A stretch of DNA of 64,000 nt from Siphonodentalium dalli. Lineage: Eukaryota; Mollusca; Scaphopoda; Gadilida; Siphonodentaliidae. Location: assembly GCA_032622095.1 (NCBI GenBank), contig CP136067.1, positions 79,510,705-79,574,704 on the forward strand, written 5' to 3'. Under the pieces are notes generated by a model that saw nothing but the letters and a program-made list of their open reading frames with translations, was not told the DNA's origin and ran no database searches. Within the stretch, counting starts at the first letter, position 1; each line of letters opens with the position of its first letter. This document shows positions 1 through 12,031 of this stretch, one piece after another. Position numbers and translations under genes: made by a program.

Positions 1-2
1 AC

Positions 3-362
3 TGCGAGATAAGACCACTCGAAGAAAGAAGGAAAGACCAGAGGCTGGAGCTCTTTCACAAGATGGATAAGGGGCAGGTGTCGGCTGTAAACACTCAGTG
101 CTTAATTAAACCAAAAAAGGTGGGCAGAAAAATCCGAGCCAAGAAATTTGCCGATTTCAGGGCCACAAATATAGTCTCAAAACAGGAATGTAATAATTCA
201 CTGTCCTACCGGTAAGAGCCACTGGTGACAAACTCTGCTGAATACTCAAATTCATTCTTCCCACGGACAATTATTCAGTGGAACACTCTAAACGAGATGG
301 ACGCATGCGAAATTCAAAATAGAACAGCAGCGGACAACTCAACAGTCCCGCAAAGAACATAA
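3..362 (+). pseudogene. C-terminal remnant of a non-LTR retrotransposon reverse transcriptase
   Basis: Frame 3 reads from the window edge to a stop at 360-362, with one internal TAA at 213-215. The peptide begins PLEERRKDQRLELFHKM and later has NSFFPRTIIQWNTL. This pairing of a basic 'RR..R..L..K...G' stretch with 'SFFPRTI..WN.L' is typical of the extreme C-terminus of CR1/Jockey-type LINE ORF2 proteins and of orphan RT-derived genes. No start codon lies in the window, so this is the tail of a longer copy off the left edge. The internal stop suggests a dead copy. The family assignment is from remembered motif likeness and was not aligned. Confidence 0.6.
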
Positions 363-487
363 TTCTCTCTCTCCCGGCGTTCTACACATCCGCGAGGATC
401 ATACGCCGTACACCATCCAGATCCAGATGCAGGGATTGTCTGTCAAAATCCGGTGGAGAACTTAGGATGTGTTCGACAAGTACTAAC

Positions 488-990
488 AAGAAAACCATAG
501 TCAGAAATGGTAACGCCACCAAGATCGTATTATTAGCCATAAATATAAATCATAATATAAAATATATTGGTTACATGAATGGACCGCCTCAGAATTCCGT
601 TAAGATAAGTAATTCTTCAAATTATTACAATGAACTACGGCTTATAAATTACTGCAGGTTTCTCATTCGCCACACCAGAATGCTTCTAAATGCGGATCAA
701 AGCTAAGAGTGCGTGGCACAGCCATTGTTCATAGACATTTTACAGATAGCGAGAATGATGCATGCTGGGAACGAAAGCATCCACAGCAAAGCCATGTGCT
801 TACGGAGGCATGCGTTTATTATAGGGGATTTATGGTGGGCCTATAAAACTAATTATAACTTTGTTATCTGTCATAGTTTATGCGTGAAATTTTAAACATA
901 TATACCATGGACATCTACCCCTTCCAGAATGTTGAAAAACATTTTCAGTTGCTCATCGTATTTTTATAGACGAAATAGTCCGAAATTCCA
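488..990 (+). repeat. Interspersed repeat copy, related to 12854-13300
   Basis: The stretch beginning 'aagaaaaccatagtcagaaa' at about 488 recurs nearly base for base at about 12854, including 'aatatattggttacatgaat' and 'tactgcaggtttctcattc'. The copy continues beyond the inverted-repeat element at 995-1707: sequence at 1709-1870 ('ccgaaatgtgttgtcttgc' and following) matches 13210-13300. The inverted-repeat element therefore seems to have inserted into this repeat. Short open frames here are repeat sequence, not genes. Confidence 0.7.
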
Positions 991-994
991 GAAA

Positions 995-1707
995 ATTGCG
1001 CTAACTGCTCAATGTTTTAATGTGTTACAAAACGTCTGATAAAAATAGTTCTATCGGGAATATTCACACCATTTTTTTTCAGAGAACATAGTGTAAATAT
1101 AGTCCTATCGGGATATCGTAAAGGAGATTAATTAAACCCCTCAGACTGCCGAAACTGACGACATTAAATTCGCTTTTTCGTGTCCCGCGGAAATGAAACT
1201 TGTCTGTCCATTGATGACGTTATTTATTTGACATAGTATTTTTTTCTTCTGTTGTATTTGAACACTTGTTGCACGCGCAGGCTGCACGATCATAATAACT
1301 TCAACCGATAAGCGCCGACTGATACCCGCGCAACAGTTTGTCTCAAATAAATTGTTATCAAAACGCAGGTTTATGGCCGCGGACATAAGCCGATTAAGTG
1401 TAATGTAATTTATCCATGAACTTGACTGAAAAATTGTGATTCTATCACCATTAGCCACGAAAATGGGACCTCTAAACAGGCAAGTTTGATTTTCGGCGGA
1501 CACGAACAAGCGAATTTATTGTCGGCAGTTTCGGCAGTCTGAGGGTTAATTAATCCCGAATTAAACGGAACTACTTTACGATAGTCCGATAGGACTATGT
1601 TTACTCTATGCATGTTCTCTGAAAAAATAGTGTGAATATTCCCGATAGAACTCTTTTTATCAGACGTTGTGTAACACCTTAAAACATTGAGCAGTTATAG
1701 CGCAAAC
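995..1707. mobile_element. Foldback/MITE-like element with inverted arms of about 190 bp
   Basis: The left arm starts 'ttgcgctaactgctcaatg' and runs to about 1192. The right arm, about 1493-1707, is its reverse complement, ending 'cattgagcagttatagcgcaa'. Both arms share 'gttctatcgggaatattcac', 'tagtcctatcgg' and 'cagactgccgaaactg' in the mirrored order, with scattered mismatches and small indels. The interior of roughly 300 bases has no convincing gene; minus-strand frames at 1141-1613 run across the arms and look spurious. It sits inside the interspersed repeat at 488-1870. Confidence 0.75.
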
Positions 1708-1879
1708 CGAAATGTGTTGTCTTGCAAGATATCCCACCGCTTTAGCTAAATTTACCTTCCTACAATATCCATAAAGAGGATCATATATTATATACCCACG
1801 GTTTTAATTATAGAATATAAAATATATTGGTTTCGCGAATGACCAACTCAGAATTCCGTTAAAATAACAATAACAACCA

Positions 1880-4800
1880 GCACCTATAACGAACCGTTTT
1901 ACTGGACTTGGCCTACTGGTCGCGTAGTTCCGACTTTTAAATAAACGGAATTTCCAACTCTATAAATAAAAGCCCCACAATGCATTCGCCCTGTCCACCA
2001 CGCAATATCAAAATCTCAGCAGCTAGATACACCACAGGTGGCGTAATAAATGCTCTTTATTATTTCCATATCAGGAATACAGTAACAAACAAGACAGCAG
2101 TAAAATAAATGGGGACAAAAAGTTAGTGTAATCATGTATGAAATTTCCAACTGTTAAAATTCTTTATAACAGTTGTGACTCCCACCCCCTCAAAATACCT
2201 CCATCATTCGATCCCCGTCCCCATCATAATGGGGACAATAATTACTAGTTGGGATACCAGGCAATGGTAACCATGTATTTTAACCTTTATGTTGTAGTGT
2301 AATAATGTATGAAATTTCCAACTACATGTGCATTAACTTTTTTTTACAAAAGTTGTGAATCATACACACTCAAAATCTAACTTCCACCCCCACCCCACTA
2401 CACTGTCCCTTCCACTTAAAAACATTCTGGAGATCAAGTTGGCCACAGAGCCGTAATTTCGCTAAAATCCGGATTGAGAATCCAAAGCCGATTACGGGGG
2501 GCGGAGCTAATTTCGGATTCTAGGTCAGATTTTGAAATCCACGTGGTCTCCGAAACTCTTCCCCAGCGTCAAACATGGCTCATGTATTTGACACAAGTAT
2601 CATTTGTATCTTATATTTATAAAGTGCATGTTTGTTGTGAAAGTCATGCTGTTCTTCTATGTGTGTATACACGGCACATAATTTGCTGCCAATCCGACTT
2701 AATCGCATCTTTTTTTCAAGTTAAAGTGTGTTTATTGATGATGGCAAGCATATCTAAACATGACAGCTCTAGGCCTCCTGAATCAAATTCCGAAGATGTT
2801 GTGAAGAACACACGGAACTTGTCAGTTGAACAGGGACGTGACGACAGGGGTTGATTGGGTGTCTCGACCCCCACCCCGAACTTTGGTACAATTTGCTAAG
2901 CTGTGCAGTCATTCATACGTGAGGAAAATCAGGATTATTTTGACTAACTGTTTCAAATAATGATACGTACAAGCCAACAAACGCAACAAACAAACCCGAT
3001 TTTAAATAAATACATATACAAACTTATGACTAACTCGAGAGAGGGGGTGTCCAGTGATCTGTATATATGTTCAACTTGTTTTGGTAGTCATGTTGCTTTG
3101 CCATTACTAATTATTTATTTTTTCAGTGTAATAACATATGGGAGAGGGGGGTACCCATAAGTGAGTCAGTACTTGTCCCCCAATTCCTTTGTATGTATAA
3201 ACAAATGTATGTGTTATATATCATGTGTTATCTAAATTTGACATATATTTGAAATAAATATATCTAAACTAAACTTTGGTACATTCCAGCAGTCGGAAAT
3301 TTCATGCATGACACAACATTAGTTGGACATTAATTTGACACCATATATAGGTTGGCATTGTTCTCATTGTTTGATTTTTTTCAACCAGTAAAAGTTGGTA
3401 ATTTTCCAATCTTAGTGTTTGTCAGATTGGATATTTCCAAGGAGAGCAAATTGAATTCTGCGAACCTGTGAGATTGATGTTTGGTTCAATGGGGGGGGGG
3501 GTGGGGGGGGGGGGGTGCAGTTGGCCGGAAATTTGAGGAAACTTCTAGCCACGTCCCTAGAACATGTGTCTGTTGTCTATACAGAGACTATTGCGCAAAA
3601 CGACTGCATTTAACGAAACAAAACATGTTAAAATTGCTATAACTTTAAGACTAGATGATAGTACATACGTGTATCTGATAATCCATCGATACCATATAAT
3701 CCTACTATTTCTTGAATAAGAAGAAACATTATAATAACGAACACAGCAGAAGACATATCCATGCAGGTTCATATGAATTCGGTCAATGGTGACGTATCCG
3801 CCGAATTCGAAATCGACATGCGTTCGGTCGGTATTTTAAGGATGGAATTATGAAATGGACATATGAAAGTGACAATCAACAATGATTTGCCATCAACCGA
3901 AGTGCTCCCCCAGCGTTACTATCAATAGCGTTATTATTTGGCTAATTTCAGTAATATTCTCCCAGTTTACATTCAATAAAACAAATTTGTCTCCGCATTT
4001 AAAATTCTTTGATATAGATCGTTTATATTCTGCAATAATTTGTACACAAGAGACGGATTCTTATGTTTTATTGTGTTTTTAAACTCTGAGGTGGCGGAAT
4101 CTCGGTTTGTTTACATTACGAACATTTGAGTCCGTAATCGGAATCCGAATCCAAATCGGATTACCACGAAATTAGGATTACGGTCTGTTCGTTTACTGAT
4201 TCTGCTAATTTGTGGTCTGTTCTTTTGCCGAACCAAGTCGTACGGGGACAAATCTGTAATCTGAATCCAGAATCCGAATTGGATTTTAGCGAAATAACGC
4301 CTCTGGTGTTCAGTTATTATACCCCACGTGTCTTGGACTGTTGCCAAATTCACAGTGCTCCATTAGAGGGCCTGCTTGGACTGTTGCCAAATTCACAATG
4401 TTAACTGCAGAGAGGTTGTATGTTATTGGAGACGTTCTAATATGACAATAGGCTGGCCTAATTAACGAACCATGCACAGCTAAATACACACAAGCAACTT
4501 TTAATCTTCAAATAGATACAATTGTCGGCCTCCAAAATTCAATATACTTTCTTATATACAAACAAACATTGAACTCATACCATTGTTTCACTTAACCAAA
4601 ATAGCGAATTTCCCCAAAAGAACGCATATAGACTGCGCATGCGCAATTATATTAAAATACCCACAATACACTTCACGAGGCTCACAATGGGTTATAATAT
4701 TTGTTTTCCAAATTTGTTTTATCTTCAACTAAAAACAAATAGTCTATCGAAATAACTTTCAAATTAATATTACACGTTTCTATAAATAAGCAAATTAGTA

Positions 4801-5149
4801 TATATAAACAAAGCGTATTTCATTAATATTTGACTACAAAAAATACTCGGAACACAACTGTAAATAAACTAACTTGAGACTCTCAGTCACTCACACCGTC
4901 ACAGTCTCAGTCTCACTATCGAGCTGACACTCAGAACAGCATCCGAAGCCGGAAATTTGGAAATTCGCCATTTTTCTTCAAACAATTTTATTCTTTACAA
5001 AATACAAATTATCGGGTTAACATAAAACCATTCAAAAATTGAAACAAACTTAAATAATAAATAAATTAAACCATAAACTCTTACCATAATTACAGAAAAT
5101 AAAAGATGGCCGTTACTACAAAAAAAACAGACATGCGCACTCCAATTAA
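1880..5149. other. Non-coding stretch with short direct repeats; no gene seen
   Basis: No frame here resembles a known protein. Visible structure: a duplicated block with 'atgtatgaaatttccaact' at about 2135 and 2307; a poly-G tract with two interruptions near 3490-3516; oppositely oriented 'ccgaatcc/ggattcgg' words at 2460-2520 and 4125-4290; and a short direct repeat of 'cttggactgttgccaaattc' at about 4332 and 4376. Confidence 0.5.
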
Positions 5150-5680
5150 AATTACCCATAATTCAGTTCACTACACCAGGGGCTCCCAACAGGTTATACA
5201 ATATTTTCAGGCTATCAGATTATTTATATTTTCGACTTTAAGTTTACAATTTGAGCCTGTCCTCACTCTATCGATACGATTTATCATAAACATATTATAC
5301 ACCAGTGGCGTTAACTTTACAACTTCGGCATCTACGTGATTATATCGGTACGATTCAGTAAGGTACAAACAATCTCCATAAAATACCCACAATTCAGTTC
5401 ACTACATGCAGGGGCTCCCAATAGGTTATTCCCATTTATTATGGGCTCCCAATAGGTTATACAATATTTTCAGGCTATCAGATTATTTATATTTTCAACA
5501 ACATATTATTACACCGGTGACTTTAAGTTTACAATTTGAGCCTGTCCTGACTCTATCGATAGGATTTATCATATTTTCATAAACGTATTATACACCGCTG
5601 GCGTTAACTTTACAATTTCGGCATCTACGTGATTATATCGGTACGATTGAGTAAGGTACAAACAATCTCCAAGAATACAT
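5150..5680. repeat. Two tandem copies of a block of about 230-290 bp
   Basis: Copy one (about 5150-5383) and copy two (about 5384-5675) share 'ataattcagttcactaca' (second copy 'acaattcag'), 'caggctatcagattattt', 'acaatttgagcctgtcct', 'ggcgttaactttacaa' and 'tacgtgattatatcggtac' in the same order. The second copy carries extra segments, including a local repeat of 'gggctcccaataggttat'. No coding potential is seen. Confidence 0.8.
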
Positions 5681-6289
5681 TCGCCCTGTACTCCATGCGA
5701 TATAAAAAAAACAAATGCTAGAAACACCACACTAGGTGGCATAACAACAGCAGTATGAATATGATTATGTCAACAATAACAACAACAACATCTCTAACAC
5801 CGTAAGATAATCGTTCGATCTACTGTGTAGTGCGTACTAGCACTGTGCATTGCGACGACTTCTTCTGAAAACAACCATTGAGTGGAACCACTTCAAACAG
5901 TCAGATGTTGATTCAGGCGATCCGTAATATTGAATGTCTGAAGGATTTATTAAATATGGATTCTATTTTCTAGACGTTTCATACGAGCGTCGTGGAATCG
6001 GATTCTGAACATTGCTGGAGTATTGATCAAGTAAACCTGACAGTGCGGAGAGCACTTCAGAACTCAATCATAAGCCAACTAGAACAGAGGTCATGTCAAC
6101 TTACAGGTTGCATTATACATGCATATATTGTGACCACATAAATGATATATACAACTGCAGTGACTTCTTCATTATTTCAGTATTTGATACCATAACCATG
6201 GTCGTTCCATAGTAATCCATACCATAATTTTTGGTTTTACATAACGGTAGGGTACCGGAATGTTTGGTTACTTTTTTTTATTTCGTACT

Positions 6290-7290
6290 TTGTAGAAAAT
6301 CATTTATTTGTTTCCATATGGTGTGACATACATGTAGTAACATGGTACGAAATGACCAATTGATTTCCTACATGGTACGAAACGACCAAACAATAAGGTA
6401 TGAAACTACCAAAAATATGGTACGAAACTACCAAAAATATGGTACGAAATGACTTAAGATGATACAAAACGTCCTGTACCCATGTATATCTCCTCGGCAA
6501 GGGGAACAACGAGACAGTGACCATGTAGACTAGCAGCGCCAACATCGTTGGTTTGATGTTAGGCCCTATATCACCCTGAGGTAACCTCATATCACAATCA
6601 GCCTGACGACGAAGGCTGATATGAGGCTACTGAGGACTGAAATCAGGCCTATAATATCAAACCAACCAAGTAATACCCTACATGTATCTATTAATTACGG
6701 TAGTTCGCCTCTTAGTAACAGTGTAATATTGACACCTTTTTCTAATGAGTGACATCACAAAAAATTGGTATCTATGCCTATTCTAATAGTGAAATAGAAT
6801 TACACCATGTCAAAGCCATACCGTGTATTACTCAGATCGTGATGTCATAAAATCATACATGTATTACTCTTAATTAGTGATGTCGTAAAATTATATTACT
6901 CGATTTAGGGCAAATTGAAGTGATATTCAGCTAAGTACAAATGGAGTTTGATAACAAGCCATATCGTGCAAAAATGTCATATCTAATTAATAATTTTCGA
7001 ACAAATTTTGGACCGATATACATTTACCCTGTAGCCATCTGTAGGAAACTTCCTTCCAAAGGGGTGCTGTCGGAACATACATGTATCAAGGTGGACCCCC
7101 TCCCCAATGGGAGACTCGTATCCATGCCCATTGGAAATAAATGATAATGTGCAATGGATGAATAGGTTGCTGGCATTTCATACCATGGAAGTTTTTTCGC
7201 ACCAGGGTTCTGGACATTTCATACCAGTTCCTGTATCATTTCGACAATTCGTACCTTTGAGTATACCGGTATTATTTTTAAAAAAAATGA
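6290..7290. repeat. Short tandem words of the 'atggtacgaaacgacc' type
   Basis: Between about 6340 and 6470 the word 'atggtacgaaa(c/t)(g/t)acc' recurs five or so times. Related words reappear near 7180-7250 ('catttcataccatgg') and 7930-7970. A short hairpin lies at about 6576-6640: 'tgaggtaacctcatat...atatgaggctactgagg'. The open frames across here are low complexity and are not called as genes. Confidence 0.5.
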
Positions 7291-7296
7291 CATTAA

Positions 7297-7727
7297 AGGT
7301 ACTCAGTCCGATTCGATGGTTCCCATATCATCATATTTCAACAACAACACCAATTTTTTAAATGCCACTCCGTTTACCAGAATCGATTAATGCCCCAAAA
7401 ATAATGCTAACCAGTCAAATATAGTATACAATTGCCCAAAACCTGTTATTTATCAATATTTTGTTCAATGAAATTTTGCGGGTTTGTCAAATATCTGACA
7501 CAACAAAAGCCACTTGCGTTTTGAGTTATCCATCTTCATCCGTCCTCTTTCGACTTTTTATTGGGCCACTATAAATTATCGATGGTAAAAAATAATAGAT
7601 TTAAAAAATCAATATCTGATCATTCTCAGCTTTGATGGGTGGGTTCCTCAACTCAAATCACATATGTTTTACCCGAAGCCAAGGAAATAGTAATATTCAA
7701 GTGTTAATTCGGATTATGCATCTTTAC
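7297..7727. mobile_element. Decayed TTAA MITE, AGGTACTC family
   Basis: The left end 'AGGTACTCAGTCCGATT' follows TTAA at 7293-7296. Internal family words survive ('caacaacaac', 'tttgatgggtgggttcctc', 'gccaaggaaatagtaatat'). The right end near 7710-7727 ('attcggattatgcatcttta') is a worn version of the CGGATTGAGTACCT terminus. This is the most diverged of the family copies in the window. Confidence 0.55.
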
Positions 7728-8315
7728 CTTTGTCGCGACAATTTCAATTGGTTCATTTTGTTTCGAAAAAAAGAAAAAGAAATATGTTAACATGTAAATG
7801 TTGGGCTGTCATCATCACGAACGTTAAATCATGATCATGTTCACTCTCATTAAGTTAACACGATTAATATAATTTTTCACATGTACGAATGACCATTCAT
7901 CATTTTTGGGAATCAATGAAACATACCAATATATGGTGTGAAATGACCAAAAACATGGTACGAAACAATTAAATGTGTCATTCAAATCAAGGGTACAAAC
8001 TGGCCATAGTAGGACAAGTCGTTTGAGCCATCCAACAGACCTGGGTGAATCGCTTGGGCGATCGGTTTTCCACAGTAAGGATGCATCTTGGAAGAGGGGA
8101 GTCAATCTAATTAACTGTTTAATATCTATAACCAATACTTAAAAACAATAACAATTTATTCTGATTTCTTTTGAAACACACAGAATAATTATTTACTGAG
8201 AATATTCAATATAAACATATACAAATTCTCAAACAAAGGGAATTTCAATGTTCAAGAAATTTCGAGTCCCCTCTTACTTATGGCCGGGAGGCCCTTTTCA
8301 CATTTATTATTTATT

Positions 8316-8472
8316 TGCGCTCAAGCACAAATATTAAGCTTAAACATAAATCATTTGGGCTTAAGCGAATGTCATTTGCGCTTGAGCACAAATATGTGTC
8401 TATTAATTTGTTTGCGCTTAAGTGAAAATCATATGCGCTTAAGTGTAAATGCTTTGCGCTTAAGCGCAAATA
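8316..8472. repeat. Left array of short palindromes, TTTGCGCTTAAGCGCAAA type
   Basis: About seven imperfect copies of the 18-base palindrome TTTGCGCTTAAGCGCAAA occur at a spacing near 22 bases. The last copy (about 8453-8470) is perfect. Three more copies lie at 9395-9455. The two arrays bracket a foldback element and a duplicated block, an arrangement like the GATATC arrays at 19.3-21.1 kb. Confidence 0.75.
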
Positions 8473-8576
8473 CCTAGCACTCCTTTACTTCCCTCTGATT
8501 GTGAATGATGGAGTCCATCTCATAGTATATTATTATGGGCCCATAGTAGTAGCCCATACAGACTCGAAAGTTGAAA

Positions 8577-8942
8577 AGTCAAAAGCATCTCTGTCTCTGG
8601 TGTCCCAAAAATTGGTGCCTCATTCCCAAAGCTCTAGTATATTTTATTAAAGGGACATCTCCTGCACAAATATATACCATTTCCATGGTCATAGAAGGGG
8701 AATTAGGGGTTACTGGTGGCTTGCTTCCCTCATGGTGTACATGTACTTATTGAATAGAAATAGGGGAAAAACATATTTTCATATTATCAGCATCCCTGTC
8801 CCTAAGAATTTGTGCATCCATCCCAGAGATCTATTACATTTTTATAAAAGAGACATATCCTGTACAGATATATACCATTTCCATGGTCATAAAAGGTACT
8901 GGTATCTAGGGATCACTGGGGATTGCTTCCCTTGTATGATGG
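8577..8942. repeat. Tandem duplication of a block of about 160 bp
   Basis: Copy one (about 8577-8742) and copy two (about 8785-8942) share 'atataccatttccatggtca', 'ttattaaa/tataaaa gggacat', 'gcatc(t/c)ctgtc(t/c)ct' and 'ggcttgcttccctc/ggattgcttcccttg' in the same order. No protein family is recognised in the frames crossing it. Confidence 0.7.
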
Positions 8943-8968
8943 GCCTACAGGTATATAGACTTGAGTGC

Positions 8969-9400
8969 AAGTCTGCAAATAGCGTGTCTGTCATTTGTAG
9001 AATGAGGTCCCCAGAGGGTGAATTTAGTGACGCTACACCGCATAGTGGGCTAGCATCACTAAATTTACCCTCTGGTGGCCTCATTCTGCTTAGGGCCCTC
9101 AACTGCTATGGCAGTCCTAGGATAAGATTGAAGTTCCCCAGTTGAAGTTAGTGATGTTCACCCATTTGGAGCCTCGATTATGGATTTTATCTTCTGCAAA
9201 TTAGGGGATATAGAAACTTCCCAGATGGGAAAACGTAACTAAAAACAATGTTAATTTGATACCATAGTTACTTCCCAGAAAATGAGGCCTAAGCAGAATG
9301 AGGTCCCCAGAGTGTGAATTTAGCTATGCAGGGTAGCATCACTAAATTCACCCTCTGTGGACCTCATTCTGCAAATGACAGACACGCTATTTGCAGGCTT
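8969..9400. mobile_element. Foldback MITE, 'tagaatgaggtccccagag' family, copy 1
   Basis: The ends are inverted: the left reads 'ctgcaaatagcgtgtctgtc' and the right reads its complement before 'aggcttaagc'. Next to each end, inverted words 'aatgaggtccccagag' and 'accctctg(g/t)ggcctcattct' make each half fold on itself as well. A second copy lies at 58366-58796. Open frames at 8732-9145 and 8887-9102 run through these palindromes and are not genes. Confidence 0.75.
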
Positions 9401-9455
9401 AAGCGCAAATGATTTGTGATTAAACGTAAAATATTTGCACTTAAGCGCAAAAATT
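9395..9455. repeat. Right array of TTTGCGCTTAAGCGCAAA-type palindromes
   Basis: Three imperfect copies ('ggcttaagcgcaaat', 'ttgtgattaaacgtaaa', 'tttgcacttaagcgcaaa') directly adjoin the foldback MITE. They pair with the seven-copy array at 8316-8472. Confidence 0.65.
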
Positions 9456-9459
9456 CATA

Positions 9460-10310
9460 AGTAATTGTATGTCATAATTTGCAAAGTTCTGTCCAATTCT
9501 TGTTAAAATATGACTAGATTCATAACGGTGATATTTGGTTAAATTTCATACCGAGTTATGTATAATCGAATTATTGAGGGATCGCGGGAGGGACTTGGAT
9601 CATACGAATGACATATATTCATTGCTCCAATTATCTCTTAACATGAGCAATACACAATGAAGTCACATTTCCGAACCAGTTCCATACAGCAGAACCTGAT
9701 CTAGAAGATGTTAGCGAAAAAACGTCAAATTCCCTCTTTCAGCCGTCATTTTAACGACCATCTTGGGCGGGGAGTTCCAATTTTACCCTTAAAATGTGGC
9801 ATTATATCTCTCAGAGTCATACGAACTGAATATGCCTAATTTTAAATCGTATATTTCATGGTGAGATTAATTGCGACATTTATTAAATAATATAATCACG
9901 AAACGCTCTATAAATTTGGAAAAACCCCTTAAAAATAGGGGTTAAAGTGAAATTTCAGCGTGGCTCCATATCTAATATTAAAGAAGATGTACGTATGTGC
10001 AAAGTTTCATGCTTTAGTAACAATTTGAACAACTGCCTTGAAAATTTGACTTAATCTACTCCACTGTATGGCCTATATATTATAGTGAATATTTATCGTC
10101 GTTTGATTTGCACCGACTGAACTCATATTCCAAATCGTCACATCGACATGACATTGGGAACTCCCATGTTTATTTCTATATTTCTGACGTCACGGATTTT
10201 GCGAACAAAATTGGTGGCCAGCGCCCCTAGCGTTAATTTACGAATTGCTTATAGGTTTGTGTTTTAATCATTAATTTCAAATGAGCTCATTGGTTTGACC
10301 TGAAATAGTT
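9460..10310. other. Intergenic sequence; no gene or clear repeat seen
   Basis: AT-rich sequence with scattered stops in all frames. No motif or protein likeness was recognised. Confidence 0.4.
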
Positions 10311-10318
10311 GATTCTGC

Positions 10319-10680
10319 TATTAGATATTAGTTTGATAACGATAATCATTGATCGTGGGAAATAGTATATTGGTTTAAAATATGTCTATTGATTATTAGT
10401 TTTACAATAAGGTCTATTAATTTTACAATAAGTTACTAGTTTTACAATAAGTTAATGACGGTTTTAGATATAGGTTTTACTATAAGTTATTAGTTTTACA
10501 ATAAGGTCTATTAATTTTACAATAGGTTATTAGTTTTACAATAAGTTAATTACGGTTTTATTTATTAGTTTTACAATGAGTTATTAGTTTTACAATATTA
10601 AAAGGTCTATTAGTTTGATAACGATAATCACTGATCGTGAGAAATCGTCTATTGGTTTGAAATATGGCTATTGAAACGGA
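10319..10680. repeat. 'ttagttttacaataag' tandem array between two copies of a 70 bp block
   Basis: The word 'ttagttttacaataag' and its variants recur about ten times between 10395 and 10600. The array is bracketed by two direct copies of a block containing 'tttgataacgataatca' (about 10330 and 10613), each followed by 'ctgatcgtg.gaaat' and 'attggtttgaaatatg'. No coding content is apparent. Confidence 0.75.
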
Positions 10681-11238
10681 ATGTACGTTTACTGAATATG
10701 AGCAAAGCTGTATTAATTGTTTGTTATTAGATATTAGTTGAACAATGAATACTATTAAATTAAAATAGAACATTAATTTTGCATCGGTCAACGTTGATTG
10801 TGAATCTATATCTGTTAACACGTAATTGTCTCTTATTGAATCAAAGAACGACCATTGGTTTGAAAATGGAGACTATTGTTTTGAAATAGATTGTAGTTGC
10901 TTTTACAAACCACCATTAACTTTTATTTCGTGTAATTTCCGACCGAATGGCTGCCCATAATGTATCCCATGCATGCGCCATATGAGATCCGGTTCAAGAT
11001 TGTGGTATGTACGTATATGCTGAAAACACAGCAAAGTTCAAGCTGAAAAAATAGTGTCAGATGTTGCATGCGTGGTTAATACAAGAAACGTCGATTAATG
11101 TTTTTGAGAACCCTGATTGGAATTATAGAGTCCATATAATTGATGCCAGAAACCTCCATACCGGTGTATATTTGATTGTCTAAACTTGCTCATCTGTCAT
11201 GTGTGTTGACGGTCCACATCGAGCCCATATCAGCTGCT

Positions 11239-11642
11239 TATATAACCCTTTACCCAACAAACCGGCCAAAACCGGCCAAATAAAGCTTCAACAGCCTAAA
11301 ATATCTTCGGTCTGTCTCAATAGAACCATACAAATATGGATATCATTGGAACCGGCTCCTTGACCATATTGTGATAGTTACAGTTATGCCCTGTGCCAAT
11401 GCATTCTCTTATATATGCGAGTCGACCATAGGTCGCCTCGCATATATAAGAGAATGCATTGGCCTAAAAAAAATCTGTTTTTAACACTTTTTACCATTTT
11501 TTCTTACATTCTTTAACAATTTTATAATTTTTAATGTGTTAAGCCAATGCATTCTCTTATATATGCGAGGCGACCTATGGTCGACTCGCATATATAAGAG
11601 AATGCATTGGCACAGGGCCCTTCTGTTGGGTAAAGGGTTATA
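11239..11642. mobile_element. MITE with CCCTTTACCCAACA ends carrying the double-hairpin module
   Basis: The outer inverted ends are 'ataaccctttacccaaca' (left) and 'tgttgggtaaagggttat' (right). Inside, at 11389-11617, is a module bounded by CCCTGTGCC and GGCACAGGG. It holds two long near-perfect hairpins (about 11396-11464 and 11543-11612), each built from 'aatgcattctcttatatatg' and its complement around a GTCGACC-type loop. The same module occurs in elements with different ends at 42588, 44233, 50171 and 59817. Confidence 0.8.
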
Positions 11643-11846
11643 TCAGTATATAGATTGATTCTATCGTTGCAGTTGTGTATCTCCAATGACGTTGGATGTA
11701 CTATAGTACAGAGCACCATCGTTGATATACCAGAGACGCCCATCATTCAGTCCTATTGTGGGTTTGTCGTGGATTTATCTAGACTGTCTGTGGTTCTGAT
11801 TGTCATAAGTTTTAGTTCTGTGTAAATGCTGACACAATCAATCTGT

Positions 11847-12031
11847 TCACCTTTTCCTGCGAACAGCTCTAACCTTGAACGGTAGTGGTGCGTGGGTCAT
11901 TCCCAATTTTCCTTTCAGAGATGGGAGTTTTCCTTCCTCTGCTGGCAAGAATTCTATATTTTGCATTAAGGCAGACCAGAAGAGGAAAAGTTCCATTCTT
12001 GCCAGTGATTCTCCTACGCACGCCCGTTTAC
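11847..12031 (-). CDS. P450 exon 4 (haem-binding cysteine, C-terminus)
   Basis: The acceptor is GTTTCAG|GT. It completes FGTGKRACVGESLAR, with Cys444 as the haem thiolate ligand, and ends with a TGA at 11849-11847. The L-helix (ARMELFLFWSALMQ) and terminal strands follow, ending in a basic tail. Confidence 0.92.

Noticed and set aside
1141-1613. Two overlapping minus-strand open frames of 67-122 codons
   Set aside because: They lie across the arms of the inverted-repeat element and have no recognisable motif or codon pattern.
8732-9145. 137-codon plus-strand frame
   Set aside because: It runs through a duplicated non-coding block and then a self-complementary MITE; the opposite strand gives a mirror frame.
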